From Streptomyces sp. SID9727 (GTDB lineage Bacteria; Actinomycetota; Actinomycetes; Streptomycetales; Streptomycetaceae): a DNA stretch of 54,066 bases. The notes under the pieces were generated by a model. That model made no database searches and had not been told where the DNA came from. It was given only the letters and a program-made list of their open reading frames with translations. How positions within the stretch are numbered: position 1 is the stretch's first letter; each line of letters starts with the position of its first letter. Made by a program: the position numbers and the translations under genes. Positions 18,180 through 25,902 of this stretch are shown one piece after another. The DNA is taken from the NCBI RefSeq assembly GCF_010550605.1, contig NZ_JAAGNI010000312.1, positions 1 through 54,066 of the forward strand, written 5' to 3'.

Positions 18180-19094
18180 ATGTTGAACCTGGAGCGCCTG
18201 CGCACCCTGGACGCCCTGGCCAGGCTCGGTTCGGTCAGCGCCGCCGCCGAAGGGCTGCACGTCACGACGTCGGCCGTTTCGCAGCAGATGGCGAAGCTGG
18301 AGCGCGAGGTCGGCCAGCAGCTCCTCGCCAGGAACGGGCGCGGGGTGCGTCTCACCGACGCGGGCCGCCTGCTGGCCGGCCACGCGGCCCGCATCCTCTC
18401 GCAGGTCGAGCTGGCGCAGTCCGACATCGAGGCCCAGCGCGGTGAGGTCGTGGGGGAGATCCGGCTCGGCGCGTTCCCCACGGCCGCGCGCGGCCTCTTC
18501 CCCTCGACGCTGCTCGCCCTCCGCTCCGGCCATCCCGAACTGCGGGTGCGCACCCTCGAACTGGAGCCGGAGGCCGGCATCCGGGCGGTGCTCAGGGGCG
18601 ACATCGATCTCGCGGTGGTCCTGGACTGGAGCAACAAGCGGCTCCCGGTGCCCGGTGGACTGACCCGGGCGGAACTGCTGGACGACGCCCCGGACATCGC
18701 GATGCCGGCGAGCCACCCGCTCGCCGGCCGCACCGAAGTGGACCTGGAGGACTTCGCGGACGACGACTGGGTGTCCTGGCCCGAGGGCGAATTCTGTTAC
18801 GACTGGCTGATGTTCACGCTCCGCTCCAAGGGCATCGAACCGCGCATCGCCCACCTCGCGGGTGAACACCACACCCAACTCGCGCTGATCGCCGCCGGGA
18901 TGGGCGTGTGCGTGGCGCCCCGGCTGGGGCGGGGGCCCGTGCCCGACGGGGTACGGCTGGTGCCGGTGCGGCAGCGGATGCGCCGCCATGTCCACGCCGT
19001 GTGGCGGACGGACGCGGACCGGCGGCCCTCGGTCCGCGCGGCGGTCGCGGCGCTGCGCGAGGCGGGGCGGGAGCTGGACGACCCCATGGGATGA
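18180..19094 (+). CDS. LysR-family transcriptional regulator
   Basis: A 304-residue protein: N-terminal winged helix (LERLRTLDALARLGSVSAAA, T-T-S-A-V-S-Q-Q-M-A-K-L-E-R-E-V-G), a linker helix, and the two-lobed LysR substrate-binding domain from about residue 90. It probably controls the divergent EamA exporter. The intergenic region carries LysR-like T-N11-A material (AAGTGAGATTTTATGCACTGCTTCACG is split between 18140 and 18165) and the start has little leader, so translation may be leaderless. The last residues (RELDDPMG) are encoded in the first copy of a 22-bp tandem repeat that supplies the stop codon. Confidence 0.9.
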   Translation: MLNLERLRTLDALARLGSVSAAAEGLHVTTSAVSQQMAKLEREVGQQLLARNGRGVRLTDAGRLLAGHAARILSQVELAQSDIEAQRGEVVGEIRLGAFPTAARGLFPSTLLALRSGHPELRVRTLELEPEAGIRAVLRGDIDLAVVLDWSNKRLPVPGGLTRAELLDDAPDIAMPASHPLAGRTEVDLEDFADDDWVSWPEGEFCYDWLMFTLRSKGIEPRIAHLAGEHHTQLALIAAGMGVCVAPRLGRGPVPDGVRLVPVRQRMRRHVHAVWRTDADRRPSVRAAVAALREAGRELDDPMG

Positions 19095-19138
19095 GCTGGA
19101 CGACCCCGTGGGCGGGGCTGGACGACCCCCTGGGGTGA
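19073..19138 (+). repeat. Three tandem copies of a 22-bp repeat at the 3' end of the LysR gene
   Basis: Copies at 19073-19094, 19095-19116 and 19117-19138 all begin GCTGGACGACCCC and differ only in their last nine bases. Copy 1 contains the TGA stop of the LysR gene. Because 22 is not a multiple of three, gain or loss of a unit changes how the C-terminus ends. It looks like a recent slippage expansion. Confidence 0.9.
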
Positions 19139-19149
19139 ACGGCGTGCCG

Positions 19150-21288
19150 TCAGACCCGCAGCGCGTTCCGCAGGAAGTCCCGCTCCAGCCGCAGCAGCCC
19201 GCTCGCCGTGCGGTACCCGCTCACCAGGTGACCGGCCCCGGACAGCGGCAGCACCGTGTGCGGACGGCCCGCGGCCAGCAGGGCCGTGGAGAGGCGCAGG
19301 GTGTGCGCCACGGTGACGTTGTCGTCGCCGAGCCCGTGCACCAGCATCAGCGGCCGGGTCAGCGTCGCGGCCTCCGCCAGCAGGGAACTGCGGTCGTAGT
19401 TCTCCGGCAGCACGTCCGGGTGGCCCAGGAAGCGCTCCTCCCAGTGGGTGTCGTAGAGCCGCCGGTCCGCCGGGGCCGCGCCCGCCACCGCAGCGTGGAA
19501 GACCTCCGGATGCCGGAGCACCGCCGCTGCCGCGAGGTACCCGCTGAACGACCAGCCGCGCATCGCCACCCGGGTCAGGTCCAGCTCGGGGCGGTCGGCG
19601 GCCACCGCGTGCAGGGCGTCGATCTGGTCCTCCAGCACGGCCGTCAGCCGGTCGCCGTGCACCGACTTCTCCCATGCCTCGCCGCGCCCCGGCGTGCCCC
19701 GCCCGTCCGTGACGAGGACCGCGAACCCCTGCTCCGCGAACCACTGGGCGACCGCCGTCCACCACGCCCGCACCTTCAGCACGATCTGCATGCCGTGGCC
19801 GGCGTACGGGCTCAGCAGCACCGGCAGCGGCCCGTCACCCGGCGCGTGCCAGGACGGCAGGTGGAGGCGGCTGCGCAGACCCCGCGCGCCCGGGCTCAGC
19901 GCCAGGGGGCGCGGGGTGACGAGCGGTTCCTCGGCCAGGACGGCGATCCGGCCCGTCGCCGCGCCGTCCCGCAGCACGGTCACCGTATGGCCGTCCGGGG
20001 TCCGGCTGTCGAGGACCACCACCGGTCCTCCGACGGCTGCGGTGTGCACGCCGGGGGCGCCGGACACCCGGGCCAGGTCTCCGGCCGTGCCGCACGACCA
20101 GACGTGGACCTCGGTGGGCTCGTCGCCGCCCGTGAAGTACACCCGTCCGTCCACCGTGCCGAGTACCTCGCGCACCTCCAGGCCCGGGGGCGTCGGGGCA
20201 CCGCCGATGTCCAGGCCCTGGGTGTCGCCGCCGGGACGCGCGGGCACGACGAGCGCGCCGGACGGCAGGCGCAGCGGGGTGCCCGGACGCAGGGCGACCC
20301 AGGCGGGATCGTGGGCGCGGTGCAGGGTCCTGGTGGCGCCGGTCGCCTCGTCCACCGCCAGGACGTGAACGGACCGCTGGTCCCTGGTCTGCACGGAGGC
20401 CAGGGGACCCCGGTCGTCCCAGCCCGCCGCCACCACGTACTCGAACGCCCGGTCCGTCCAGGCGCCTTCGGGGTGCCCGCCGCCCGCCTCGCCGGGGAGC
20501 CGGACGGCGGTGCGCTCGCCGGACAGCCGCACGAGGTGCAGCGAGACCTTCGCGTTGGGGGTGCCGGCGGTCGGGTACGCCAGCTCGCGGGGCGGGCGCT
20601 CGGGGTGCGCGGGGTCGGTGAGGTAGCGGCGCCGGACGCCGGTGGTGTCGGTGCGGGCGACCAGGAGGGCGTCCCCGCGGGGGGACCACCAGTAGCCGCG
20701 CGTACGGCCGATGGACTCCTGTGACACGTGGTCGGACAGGCCGTACGTGATGAGGTCGCCGTCGGGTCCGGCGAGCGCGCGGTCGCCGGTGCCGTCCGCC
20801 CGTACCGTGCGCAGCGCGCCGCCGGAGACGTACGCGACCAGCGAGCCGTCGGGGGAGGGGCGGGGGTCCACGGCGGGCCCGGCGGTCGGCAGGCGGCGGG
20901 GGGCGGAGCCGTCCGTGGCGACGAGCCAGAGGGCGCCCGCGAGGGCGAAGACCGCCAGACGCACCGAGGCGTCGGTGGCGTACGAGACGACGCCGGACGA
21001 GGTCTCGTGGGCGCGTTCGCGCCGGTCCCGTTCCTCCGGCGGGACCTCGCCGGGGGCCTCTGCCGCGAAGCCCGGCCCGAGCGGGTCGGCGAGCAGCCGC
21101 TCCGTGCCGTCCTCGTGCAGCCAGAGCCGGCTCACCGGGTCGACGCCCGACGTGCCCCGGACGAACAGGATCCGCTCACCGTCCGGGGAGACGCTGAACT
21201 GCCGGGGCACGCCCAGCGAGAAGCGGCGGGTGCGGGCGAACTGCTCGGGAAAGGCGTCGGCCGCGCGGCTGTCGGGGGGAAGCGTCAT
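19150..21288 (-). CDS. S9-family (dipeptidyl peptidase IV-like) prolyl oligopeptidase
   Basis: A 712-residue protein of family length. Residues 30-470 or so are a DPP IV-type beta-propeller (SVSPDGERILFVRG, DPRPSPDGSLVAYVSG, GYWWSPRGDALLVARTDT). The C-terminal alpha/beta-hydrolase has the nucleophile Ser582 in G-W-S-F-S-G-Y, Asp655/656 in H-G-L-G-D-D-N-V and His687 in S-G-A-G-H-L. The family cleaves dipeptides after proline or alanine. No signal peptide is seen, so it is probably cytoplasmic. The ATG at 21288 precedes the typical start; the open frame continues to 21726 antisense to the transporter gene and is not credible as protein. Its start is 67 bases from the DHA2 transporter stop. Confidence 0.92.
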   Translation of the reverse strand: MTLPPDSRAADAFPEQFARTRRFSLGVPRQFSVSPDGERILFVRGTSGVDPVSRLWLHEDGTERLLADPLGPGFAAEAPGEVPPEERDRRERAHETSSGVVSYATDASVRLAVFALAGALWLVATDGSAPRRLPTAGPAVDPRPSPDGSLVAYVSGGALRTVRADGTGDRALAGPDGDLITYGLSDHVSQESIGRTRGYWWSPRGDALLVARTDTTGVRRRYLTDPAHPERPPRELAYPTAGTPNAKVSLHLVRLSGERTAVRLPGEAGGGHPEGAWTDRAFEYVVAAGWDDRGPLASVQTRDQRSVHVLAVDEATGATRTLHRAHDPAWVALRPGTPLRLPSGALVVPARPGGDTQGLDIGGAPTPPGLEVREVLGTVDGRVYFTGGDEPTEVHVWSCGTAGDLARVSGAPGVHTAAVGGPVVVLDSRTPDGHTVTVLRDGAATGRIAVLAEEPLVTPRPLALSPGARGLRSRLHLPSWHAPGDGPLPVLLSPYAGHGMQIVLKVRAWWTAVAQWFAEQGFAVLVTDGRGTPGRGEAWEKSVHGDRLTAVLEDQIDALHAVAADRPELDLTRVAMRGWSFSGYLAAAAVLRHPEVFHAAVAGAAPADRRLYDTHWEERFLGHPDVLPENYDRSSLLAEAATLTRPLMLVHGLGDDNVTVAHTLRLSTALLAAGRPHTVLPLSGAGHLVSGYRTASGLLRLERDFLRNALRV

Positions 21289-21320
21289 CTCGACACCATG
21301 ACAGGCGGCGCGGCCGGCGA

Positions 21321-21350
21321 GCCGTCCGGGGCCGCCGGGCCCCGGACGGC
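21321..21350 (-). terminator. Hairpin terminator after the DHA2 transporter gene
   Basis: GCCGTCCGGGG (21321-21331) and CCCCGGACGGC (21340-21350) form a perfect 11-bp stem with an eight-base loop. It lies six bases past the transporter stop on the minus strand and 33 bases before the S9 peptidase start, so it separates two same-strand units. No T tract. Confidence 0.65.
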
Positions 21351-21355
21351 CGCGA

Positions 21356-22960
21356 TCAGTGCGCGGCGGGGGCGGCGGGCTGGGACGCCGCCGCGGTCTC
21401 CTCCGCCAGGCGCTCCATGCCGCTCTGGGTGCGCAGCGGCTTCTCCTTGATGAAGAGCACCGCGACGAGCGCCAGGAACGCGAAGGGGGCGCCGATGAGG
21501 AAGACGTCGGCGGTGGCGACGCCGTACGCGTTCTCCACGATGACACGGGCCGGCTCAGGCAGCTTGCTGAGCTCGGGGACACCGCCGCCGGTCCCGCCGC
21601 CGGCCGCCCCGCCGAAGCCCTTCTCCAGCTCCTGGGTGACCCGGTGGCCGAGGACCGCGCCCAGGGCGCTCGTCCCGATGGCGCCGCCGAGGCTGCGGAA
21701 GAACGACAGGACCGAGGTGGCCGCACCGAGTTCGGAGGCGGGCACGTCGTTCTGGGCGGCCAGCACGAGGTTCTGCATCAGCATGCCGACGCCGACCCCG
21801 AGGACGACCATGTAGACGCTGAGCAGACCGAACGAGGAGTCCGCGCCGATCGTGGAGAGCAGGCCCATGCCCGCGGTCATGATGATGCCGCCCGCGATGA
21901 GGAAGCCCTTCCACTTGCCCCGGGCGGAGATGATCTGCCCGGCCACGGTGGTCGAGATCATCAGACCGAGGATCATCGGCAGGCTCATCAGGCCCGCGGT
22001 CGTCGGGGACTTGCCCAGCGAGATCTGGAAGTACTGCGAGAGGAACACCGTGCCGCCGAACATGGCGACACCGACCAGCAGGCTCGCCACCGTCGTCAGT
22101 GCCACGGTGCGGTTGCGGAAGATGCCCAGCGGGATGATCGGTTCCGCCACCCGGGACTCGACCCACACCGCGGTGGCGAGCAGGACCACGCCGGCGGAGA
22201 CGAGCGCGGCGGTCTGCCAGGACGCCCAGTCGAAGCGGTTGCCCGCGAGGGTCACCCACAGCAGCAGCGAGCTGACACCGCTCATGATGAGGACGGCACC
22301 CACGTAGTCGATCTTCACCTCGCGGCGGATCGTCGGCAGCTTCAGGGTCAGCTGGAGCAGCACGATCGCGAGCAGCGCGAACGGCACCCCGATGAAGAAG
22401 CACCAGCGCCAGCCCAGCCACGAGGTGTCCACCAGGACCCCGCCGATCAGCGGACCCGCGACCGTGCCGACGGCGAAGACCGCACCGAAGATGCCGGAGT
22501 AGCGGCCGAGTTCACGCGGCGGGATGATCGCCGCCATCACGACCTGGGCGAGGGCGGTGAGACCGCCCGCGCCGATGCCCTGGACGACACGGCTGACGAT
22601 GAGCAGCCCGACGCTGTGCGAGAAGCCGGCGACGAGCGAGCCGACGACGAACATCGACAGCGAGAGCTGGATGAGCAGCTTCTTGTCGTACAGGTCGGAG
22701 AGCTTGCCCCAGATCGGCACGGTCGCCGTCATGGCGAGGAGTTCGGCCGTGACCACCCAGGTGTACGAGGACTGGGTGCCGTGCAGGTCGGCGATGATCC
22801 GGGGCAGGGCGTTGGAGACGACCGTGGAGGCCAGGATGGCGACGAACATGCCGGCCATCAGGCCCGACATGGCCTGGAGTATCTGGCGGCGCGTCATGCC
22901 TGACGCGGCCCCCTCGGTCGGACCGGCGGCGCCGGTTTCGGGTGTGACGGCAGCGGTCAT
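21356..22960 (-). CDS. DHA2-family (EmrB/QacA-type) MFS multidrug exporter
   Basis: A 534-residue inner-membrane proton antiporter with fourteen predicted helices. Family motifs are visible: the loop after helix 2 (PIWGKLSDLYDKKLLI, motif A), S-R-V-V-Q-G-I-G-A-G-G (motif B), GAVFAVGTVAGPLIGGVLVD (motif C), then W-R-W-C-F-F-I-G-V-P. The TetR gene lies 102 bases upstream on the same strand, so regulator and pump probably form one drug-inducible operon. The C-terminus is Ala-rich. The substrate is not predictable; members export dyes, antibiotics or endogenous metabolites. Confidence 0.93.
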   Translation of the reverse strand: MTAAVTPETGAAGPTEGAASGMTRRQILQAMSGLMAGMFVAILASTVVSNALPRIIADLHGTQSSYTWVVTAELLAMTATVPIWGKLSDLYDKKLLIQLSLSMFVVGSLVAGFSHSVGLLIVSRVVQGIGAGGLTALAQVVMAAIIPPRELGRYSGIFGAVFAVGTVAGPLIGGVLVDTSWLGWRWCFFIGVPFALLAIVLLQLTLKLPTIRREVKIDYVGAVLIMSGVSSLLLWVTLAGNRFDWASWQTAALVSAGVVLLATAVWVESRVAEPIIPLGIFRNRTVALTTVASLLVGVAMFGGTVFLSQYFQISLGKSPTTAGLMSLPMILGLMISTTVAGQIISARGKWKGFLIAGGIIMTAGMGLLSTIGADSSFGLLSVYMVVLGVGVGMLMQNLVLAAQNDVPASELGAATSVLSFFRSLGGAIGTSALGAVLGHRVTQELEKGFGGAAGGGTGGGVPELSKLPEPARVIVENAYGVATADVFLIGAPFAFLALVAVLFIKEKPLRTQSGMERLAEETAAASQPAAPAAH

Positions 22961-23062
22961 CGGCTGACGTTCCTCATTCTCTGGTGACTGGCTCCGCGCC
23001 CAGTGGCGCGGCGCGGAGGGTGGTGCGGTGGGTGACGGGTGGGCCGGCGCGCGCCGTGCGGC

Positions 23063-23665
23063 TCAGCCCTTCAGACCGGCGGCCAGTGAGGCGAACGCCT
23101 CGCGGTACAGGCTCTGGAAGGTACGGGTTCGGCCCGTGGCCACCCAGACCTCGACCGCCGCGCGCACCGCGGCCAGGGCCACGTGCGCGAGGAGCCGGGG
23201 GTGGAGGTCGGTCTCGGGGTCCTGGCCGAGGCGTTCGGCGACGACGGCGACCATGGCGTTCTCGTCGGCGCCCCGGGCGGCCAGGAAGTTGGGGAGGAGG
23301 GCCGGGCTCTTCCTCAGCACCTCCAGCTGGAGCTCCCAGCGCTCGTGGTCCTCCTCGATGGAGGCGAGCTCCTGGGCGATGGCCTCGCTGAGGGCTTCGA
23401 GCGCGGTCAGGTGCCCGGGAGCGTTGAGGACGGCCCGGCGGGTCCGCTCGGCGTTCTCCTGGACGGGGCGCGTGATCGCGTCCTCCAGGCACGGGAAGTA
23501 GTTGAAGAACGTGCGCACGGAGACCCCGACGGCGTCCGTGACCGCTTCGACGGTCACGTGCTCGAAGCCCCGTTCGGCGGCCATGCGCAGGGCCACGCCC
23601 GCCAGGGCGTCACGCGTGGCGCGCTTCTTGCGTTCCCGCAGCCCCAGGGGAGGATCGTCGCTCAT
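23063..23665 (-). CDS. TetR-family repressor of the adjacent efflux pump
   Basis: A 200-residue protein with a TetR HTH at residues 10-60 (ATRDALAGVALRMAAERGFE, then T-V-E-A-V-T-D-A-V-G-V-S-V-R-T-F-F-N-Y-F). A ligand-binding domain follows (LTALEALSEAIAQELASIEE, LAHVALAAVRAAVEVWVATG). The ATG at 23665 is the natural start; the frame is open to 23857 but that part crosses the promoter and operator. It is followed by the DHA2 pump gene on the same strand. A perfect inverted repeat in the leader is the probable operator. Confidence 0.92.
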   Translation of the reverse strand: MSDDPPLGLRERKKRATRDALAGVALRMAAERGFEHVTVEAVTDAVGVSVRTFFNYFPCLEDAITRPVQENAERTRRAVLNAPGHLTALEALSEAIAQELASIEEDHERWELQLEVLRKSPALLPNFLAARGADENAMVAVVAERLGQDPETDLHPRLLAHVALAAVRAAVEVWVATGRTRTFQSLYREAFASLAAGLKG

Positions 23666-23682
23666 GAAGATGCATGCTATGC

Positions 23683-23710
23683 AATTTTGCAGGCTGGGCA
23701 AAATTTTATA
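23683..23710 (-). promoter_or_regulatory. TetR operator and promoter
   Basis: AATTTTGC (23683-23690) and GCAAAATT (23698-23705) form a perfect 8-bp inverted repeat with a seven-base centre, 18 bases upstream of the TetR start. On the minus strand TATAAAAT (23710-23703) overlaps one arm and could be the -10 box. A second shorter dyad (TGCATGC/GCATGCA-like) lies at 23670-23677. This AT-rich island stands out from its surroundings. Confidence 0.6.
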
Positions 23711-23816
23711 GAGGGTGGGCAGGTGTGTGTGCGGGGCGGGGCGGGCAGGCGGGCGCACGGGGGCGGGGCGCGGAAATCGGTGGCCGGTGGGCGGATCCCG
23801 GTGATAGGCAGTCCCG

Positions 23817-24605
23817 GTGACCCCATCCCATGACTTCACCGGTCTGCTGCGGCTCATCGACGAGCGGTCGGCGGCCTTCCGCGCCGCGATCGCCTCCGCA
23901 CCCGGTTTCGACGCCGCCGTGCCGGGTTGCCCCGGCTGGAATCTGTACGACCTCGCCCAGCACCTGGGCGGTGGTGACCGCTACTGGGCCGACATCGTCA
24001 AGGCCGGCCCCGCCGCCGCCCCGCCCGCCGAGGCCCTGGCCGCCCGCGCCGCCCTGGTCCCGCCGCGCGAGCCGGACGCACTCGTGGCCTGGCTCGCCGA
24101 GTCCACGGAACTCCTGCTCGACACGCTCCGGGAAGCGGGTCCGGAGCGGGGCTGCTGGACCTGGTGGGGGCCGGCCCTGACGCCGCAGAACGCCGGGGGA
24201 GTCGCCCGCCACCGGGTCCAGGAGAGCGCGGTGCACACGTACGACGCCCAGAGCGCGCAGGGCGTGCCGGAGCCGCTGCCGGAGGAGGTGGGGCTCGACG
24301 GTGTGGAGGAGTTCCTGTTCACCTGCGTCGCGACGCCGAGCGCCTGGCCGCATCCGCCGGCGGTCTTCGACTTCCACGCCTTCGAGGGCCTCTCCTGGCG
24401 CCTCGTCGTCGACGGCGACGGGGCCCGCCCCGCCCGTATCCCCGCGCCCGCCGTCGAGGGCGTCGGCACCGCAGGGGTGGCCGTCCGGGGCCCGGCCGGT
24501 GACCTGGTCCTCCACCTGTACAACCGCATTCCGGCGGAAGCCCTGCGCATCGCCGGGGACGGGAAGCTGCTCGACCTGCTGCGGGACTGGGAACCGGAGG
24601 TGTAG
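23817..24605 (+). CDS. Maleylpyruvate isomerase family (mycothiol-dependent-type) protein
   Basis: A 262-residue protein with the DinB-like four-helix domain of mycothiol-dependent maleylpyruvate isomerases. CPGWNLYDLAQHLGGGDRYW holds the first metal His, and R-H-R-V-Q-E-S-A-V-H-T-Y-D-A-Q holds the other His and Glu ligands. The C-terminal MDMPI-C domain runs from about residue 165 (A-V-F-D-F-H-A-F-E and on). Such proteins use mycothiol, the actinobacterial thiol, in isomerase or transferase reactions, but most have no known substrate. A TAGGCA box (23805-23810) seven bases before the GTG suggests a leaderless transcript. It diverges from the TetR/pump unit. Confidence 0.85.
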   Translation: MTPSHDFTGLLRLIDERSAAFRAAIASAPGFDAAVPGCPGWNLYDLAQHLGGGDRYWADIVKAGPAAAPPAEALAARAALVPPREPDALVAWLAESTELLLDTLREAGPERGCWTWWGPALTPQNAGGVARHRVQESAVHTYDAQSAQGVPEPLPEEVGLDGVEEFLFTCVATPSAWPHPPAVFDFHAFEGLSWRLVVDGDGARPARIPAPAVEGVGTAGVAVRGPAGDLVLHLYNRIPAEALRIAGDGKLLDLLRDWEPEV

Positions 24606-24623
24606 CGGCGGCGCCGCCCCGGC

Positions 24624-25586
24624 TCAGCCGGGTTCCCCCGGGAGCGTCGGGAGGATCTTCTCCACGATGCCGAGGATGACGCCGTCCTCGGGCAGGACGG
24701 CCCCGGACGCGCTCCACACGGTGAAGTCGAACGAGCCGCCCGGGTCCTCGCGGTCGAGGGCCACCGTCAGCGTCCTGGCCAGGGGACCTTCCGTGGCGGG
24801 CCCGCCGGACGCGTCGCCCCCGATGCGGAACCGCATGAGGTGGTCCGAGGTGAAGACCGCGGGCCGGCCGAGGACCTTGTGCGTCGTGTGGTCCAGCGTC
24901 TGGGGCGCCAGCACCTTCGCGTACTGGGCGACCGTCAGATGGTTGTACGTGGCGGAGAGTTCCACGGTGTACGTGGGGAACTGGACCCGGGCCTCCGGCT
25001 CGGCGACCTTGTCGGCGGTCAGGGACGCGGTGCCGCTGTTGCCGTACGCCACCGTCGGCTGCTCGCCGGGCGTTCCCAGGAGGTCCGCCAGGTCGGACCG
25101 GTTGAGCGCCTTGCACAGATCGTCGCCGGTGACCGCGCCCGGCGTCAGGGCGTACGCCTTCGGCAGCCGCTTCCCGGGCTCGTCGTCGGAGCAGGTGGCG
25201 GGCTTCCGGGCGGTGGCGGTGCCGTCCCCCGTGACGCGGGGGGCCAGCCACACCGCGCCCACGAGGGCCCCGACCAGGGCCAGGGCCACGAAGACCTGCG
25301 CCCAGGCGTTGGGCTCCTTCTGCTTCGGTGCCGCCGGCCCGGCGGCGGGGCGCTGCTGCGCCGGGGCGCGCCCGGCCTCCTCGCGGGCGCGCCAGGCGTG
25401 GGTCACCGTGCGGATGCGGTACGCGGTGACGAGGAGGAGAGCCGCACCGAGCCCCGCCATGATCCACCGGGACTCGGCTTCGACGACGGCGTTGAACACC
25501 ATGCCCGCGCCGAAGAGGGATCCGAGGAGGATCAACAGGGGTTCGCGCACCCAGAAGGGCAGAACGCGGAGGATGAGACCGAGCAT
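24624..25586 (-). CDS. DUF6215-like membrane-anchored protein
   Basis: A 320-residue protein. Residues 1-60 have two membrane segments (VREPLLILLGSLFGAGMVFN and IMAGLGAALLLVTAYRI); a third (VFVALALVGALVGAVWL) sits near residues 97-115. The C-terminal 200 residues are an extracytoplasmic domain starting near A-T-C-S-D-D-E-P-G-K. They include LCKALNRSDLADLLGTP, which resembles the Streptomyces DUF6215 family. Function unknown. The gene stands alone; its start is followed by the long intergenic region upstream of galM. Confidence 0.75.
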   Translation of the reverse strand: MLGLILRVLPFWVREPLLILLGSLFGAGMVFNAVVEAESRWIMAGLGAALLLVTAYRIRTVTHAWRAREEAGRAPAQQRPAAGPAAPKQKEPNAWAQVFVALALVGALVGAVWLAPRVTGDGTATARKPATCSDDEPGKRLPKAYALTPGAVTGDDLCKALNRSDLADLLGTPGEQPTVAYGNSGTASLTADKVAEPEARVQFPTYTVELSATYNHLTVAQYAKVLAPQTLDHTTHKVLGRPAVFTSDHLMRFRIGGDASGGPATEGPLARTLTVALDREDPGGSFDFTVWSASGAVLPEDGVILGIVEKILPTLPGEPG

Positions 25587-25819
25587 CCGGTGATCTCATC
25601 AGGAGGCGATCATCCATGCTGTGGCGGAGGCCACAATTCCGGGCTGGTTCGGACGGTCCCGCTCGCCCGGGCCGTACGCGGAGGGGCGGGTTCCGCGACC
25701 GCCCGGGAGGCCGCCGCCTGCCACGCCGGCCGGTGCCCGCCGGGCGCGTGGCGGCGGAGCCCTCGCGTGGCGGCGACGAGCCGCCGCAGATGGCGGTGCC
25801 CGCCCTGCCGTCGCACATT

Positions 25820-25831
25820 GTTATCGCTCAC
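25820..25831. promoter_or_regulatory. Auxiliary LacI-type operator upstream of galM
   Basis: GTTATCGCTCAC differs by one base from the operator at 36758-36769 and directly precedes TTGCAG (25833-25838), which with CATAAT (25855-25860) forms a possible upstream promoter (16-bp spacer). Its centre is 68 bp from the main operator at 25888-25899. The rest of the 314-base gap 25587-25900 shows no gene. Confidence 0.5.
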
Positions 25832-25873
25832 CTTGCAGGCGCGTTCGCATCCGTCATAATGCCTGGCGAAGGG

Positions 25874-25902
25874 TTGAGGCAGCTTGAGTGAGCGCTCACA
25901 AT
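25874..25902 (+). promoter_or_regulatory. galM promoter with LacI-type operator
   Basis: TTGAGG (25874-25879), 17-bp spacer, CACAAT (25897-25902). The perfect palindrome GTGAGCGCTCAC (25888-25899) overlaps the -10, the same geometry as at the four other promoters of the arabinose locus. If this promoter is used, transcription begins near 25908-25910 and translation would start at the leaderless GTG at 25910. Confidence 0.7.

Noticed and set aside
19095..20724. Long plus-strand frame continuing from the LysR 3' end
   Set aside because: It is antisense to the well-supported S9 peptidase gene and has no recognisable domain.
21289..21726. N-terminal extension of the S9 peptidase over the transporter gene
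   Set aside because: Ser/Arg/Pro-rich shadow sequence. The family start is at 21288, and a terminator hairpin lies in the extension.
25616..25891. Two open frames in the gap upstream of galM
   Set aside because: Arg/Pro/Gly-rich, no ribosome binding site, and they overlap the galM promoter and operators.
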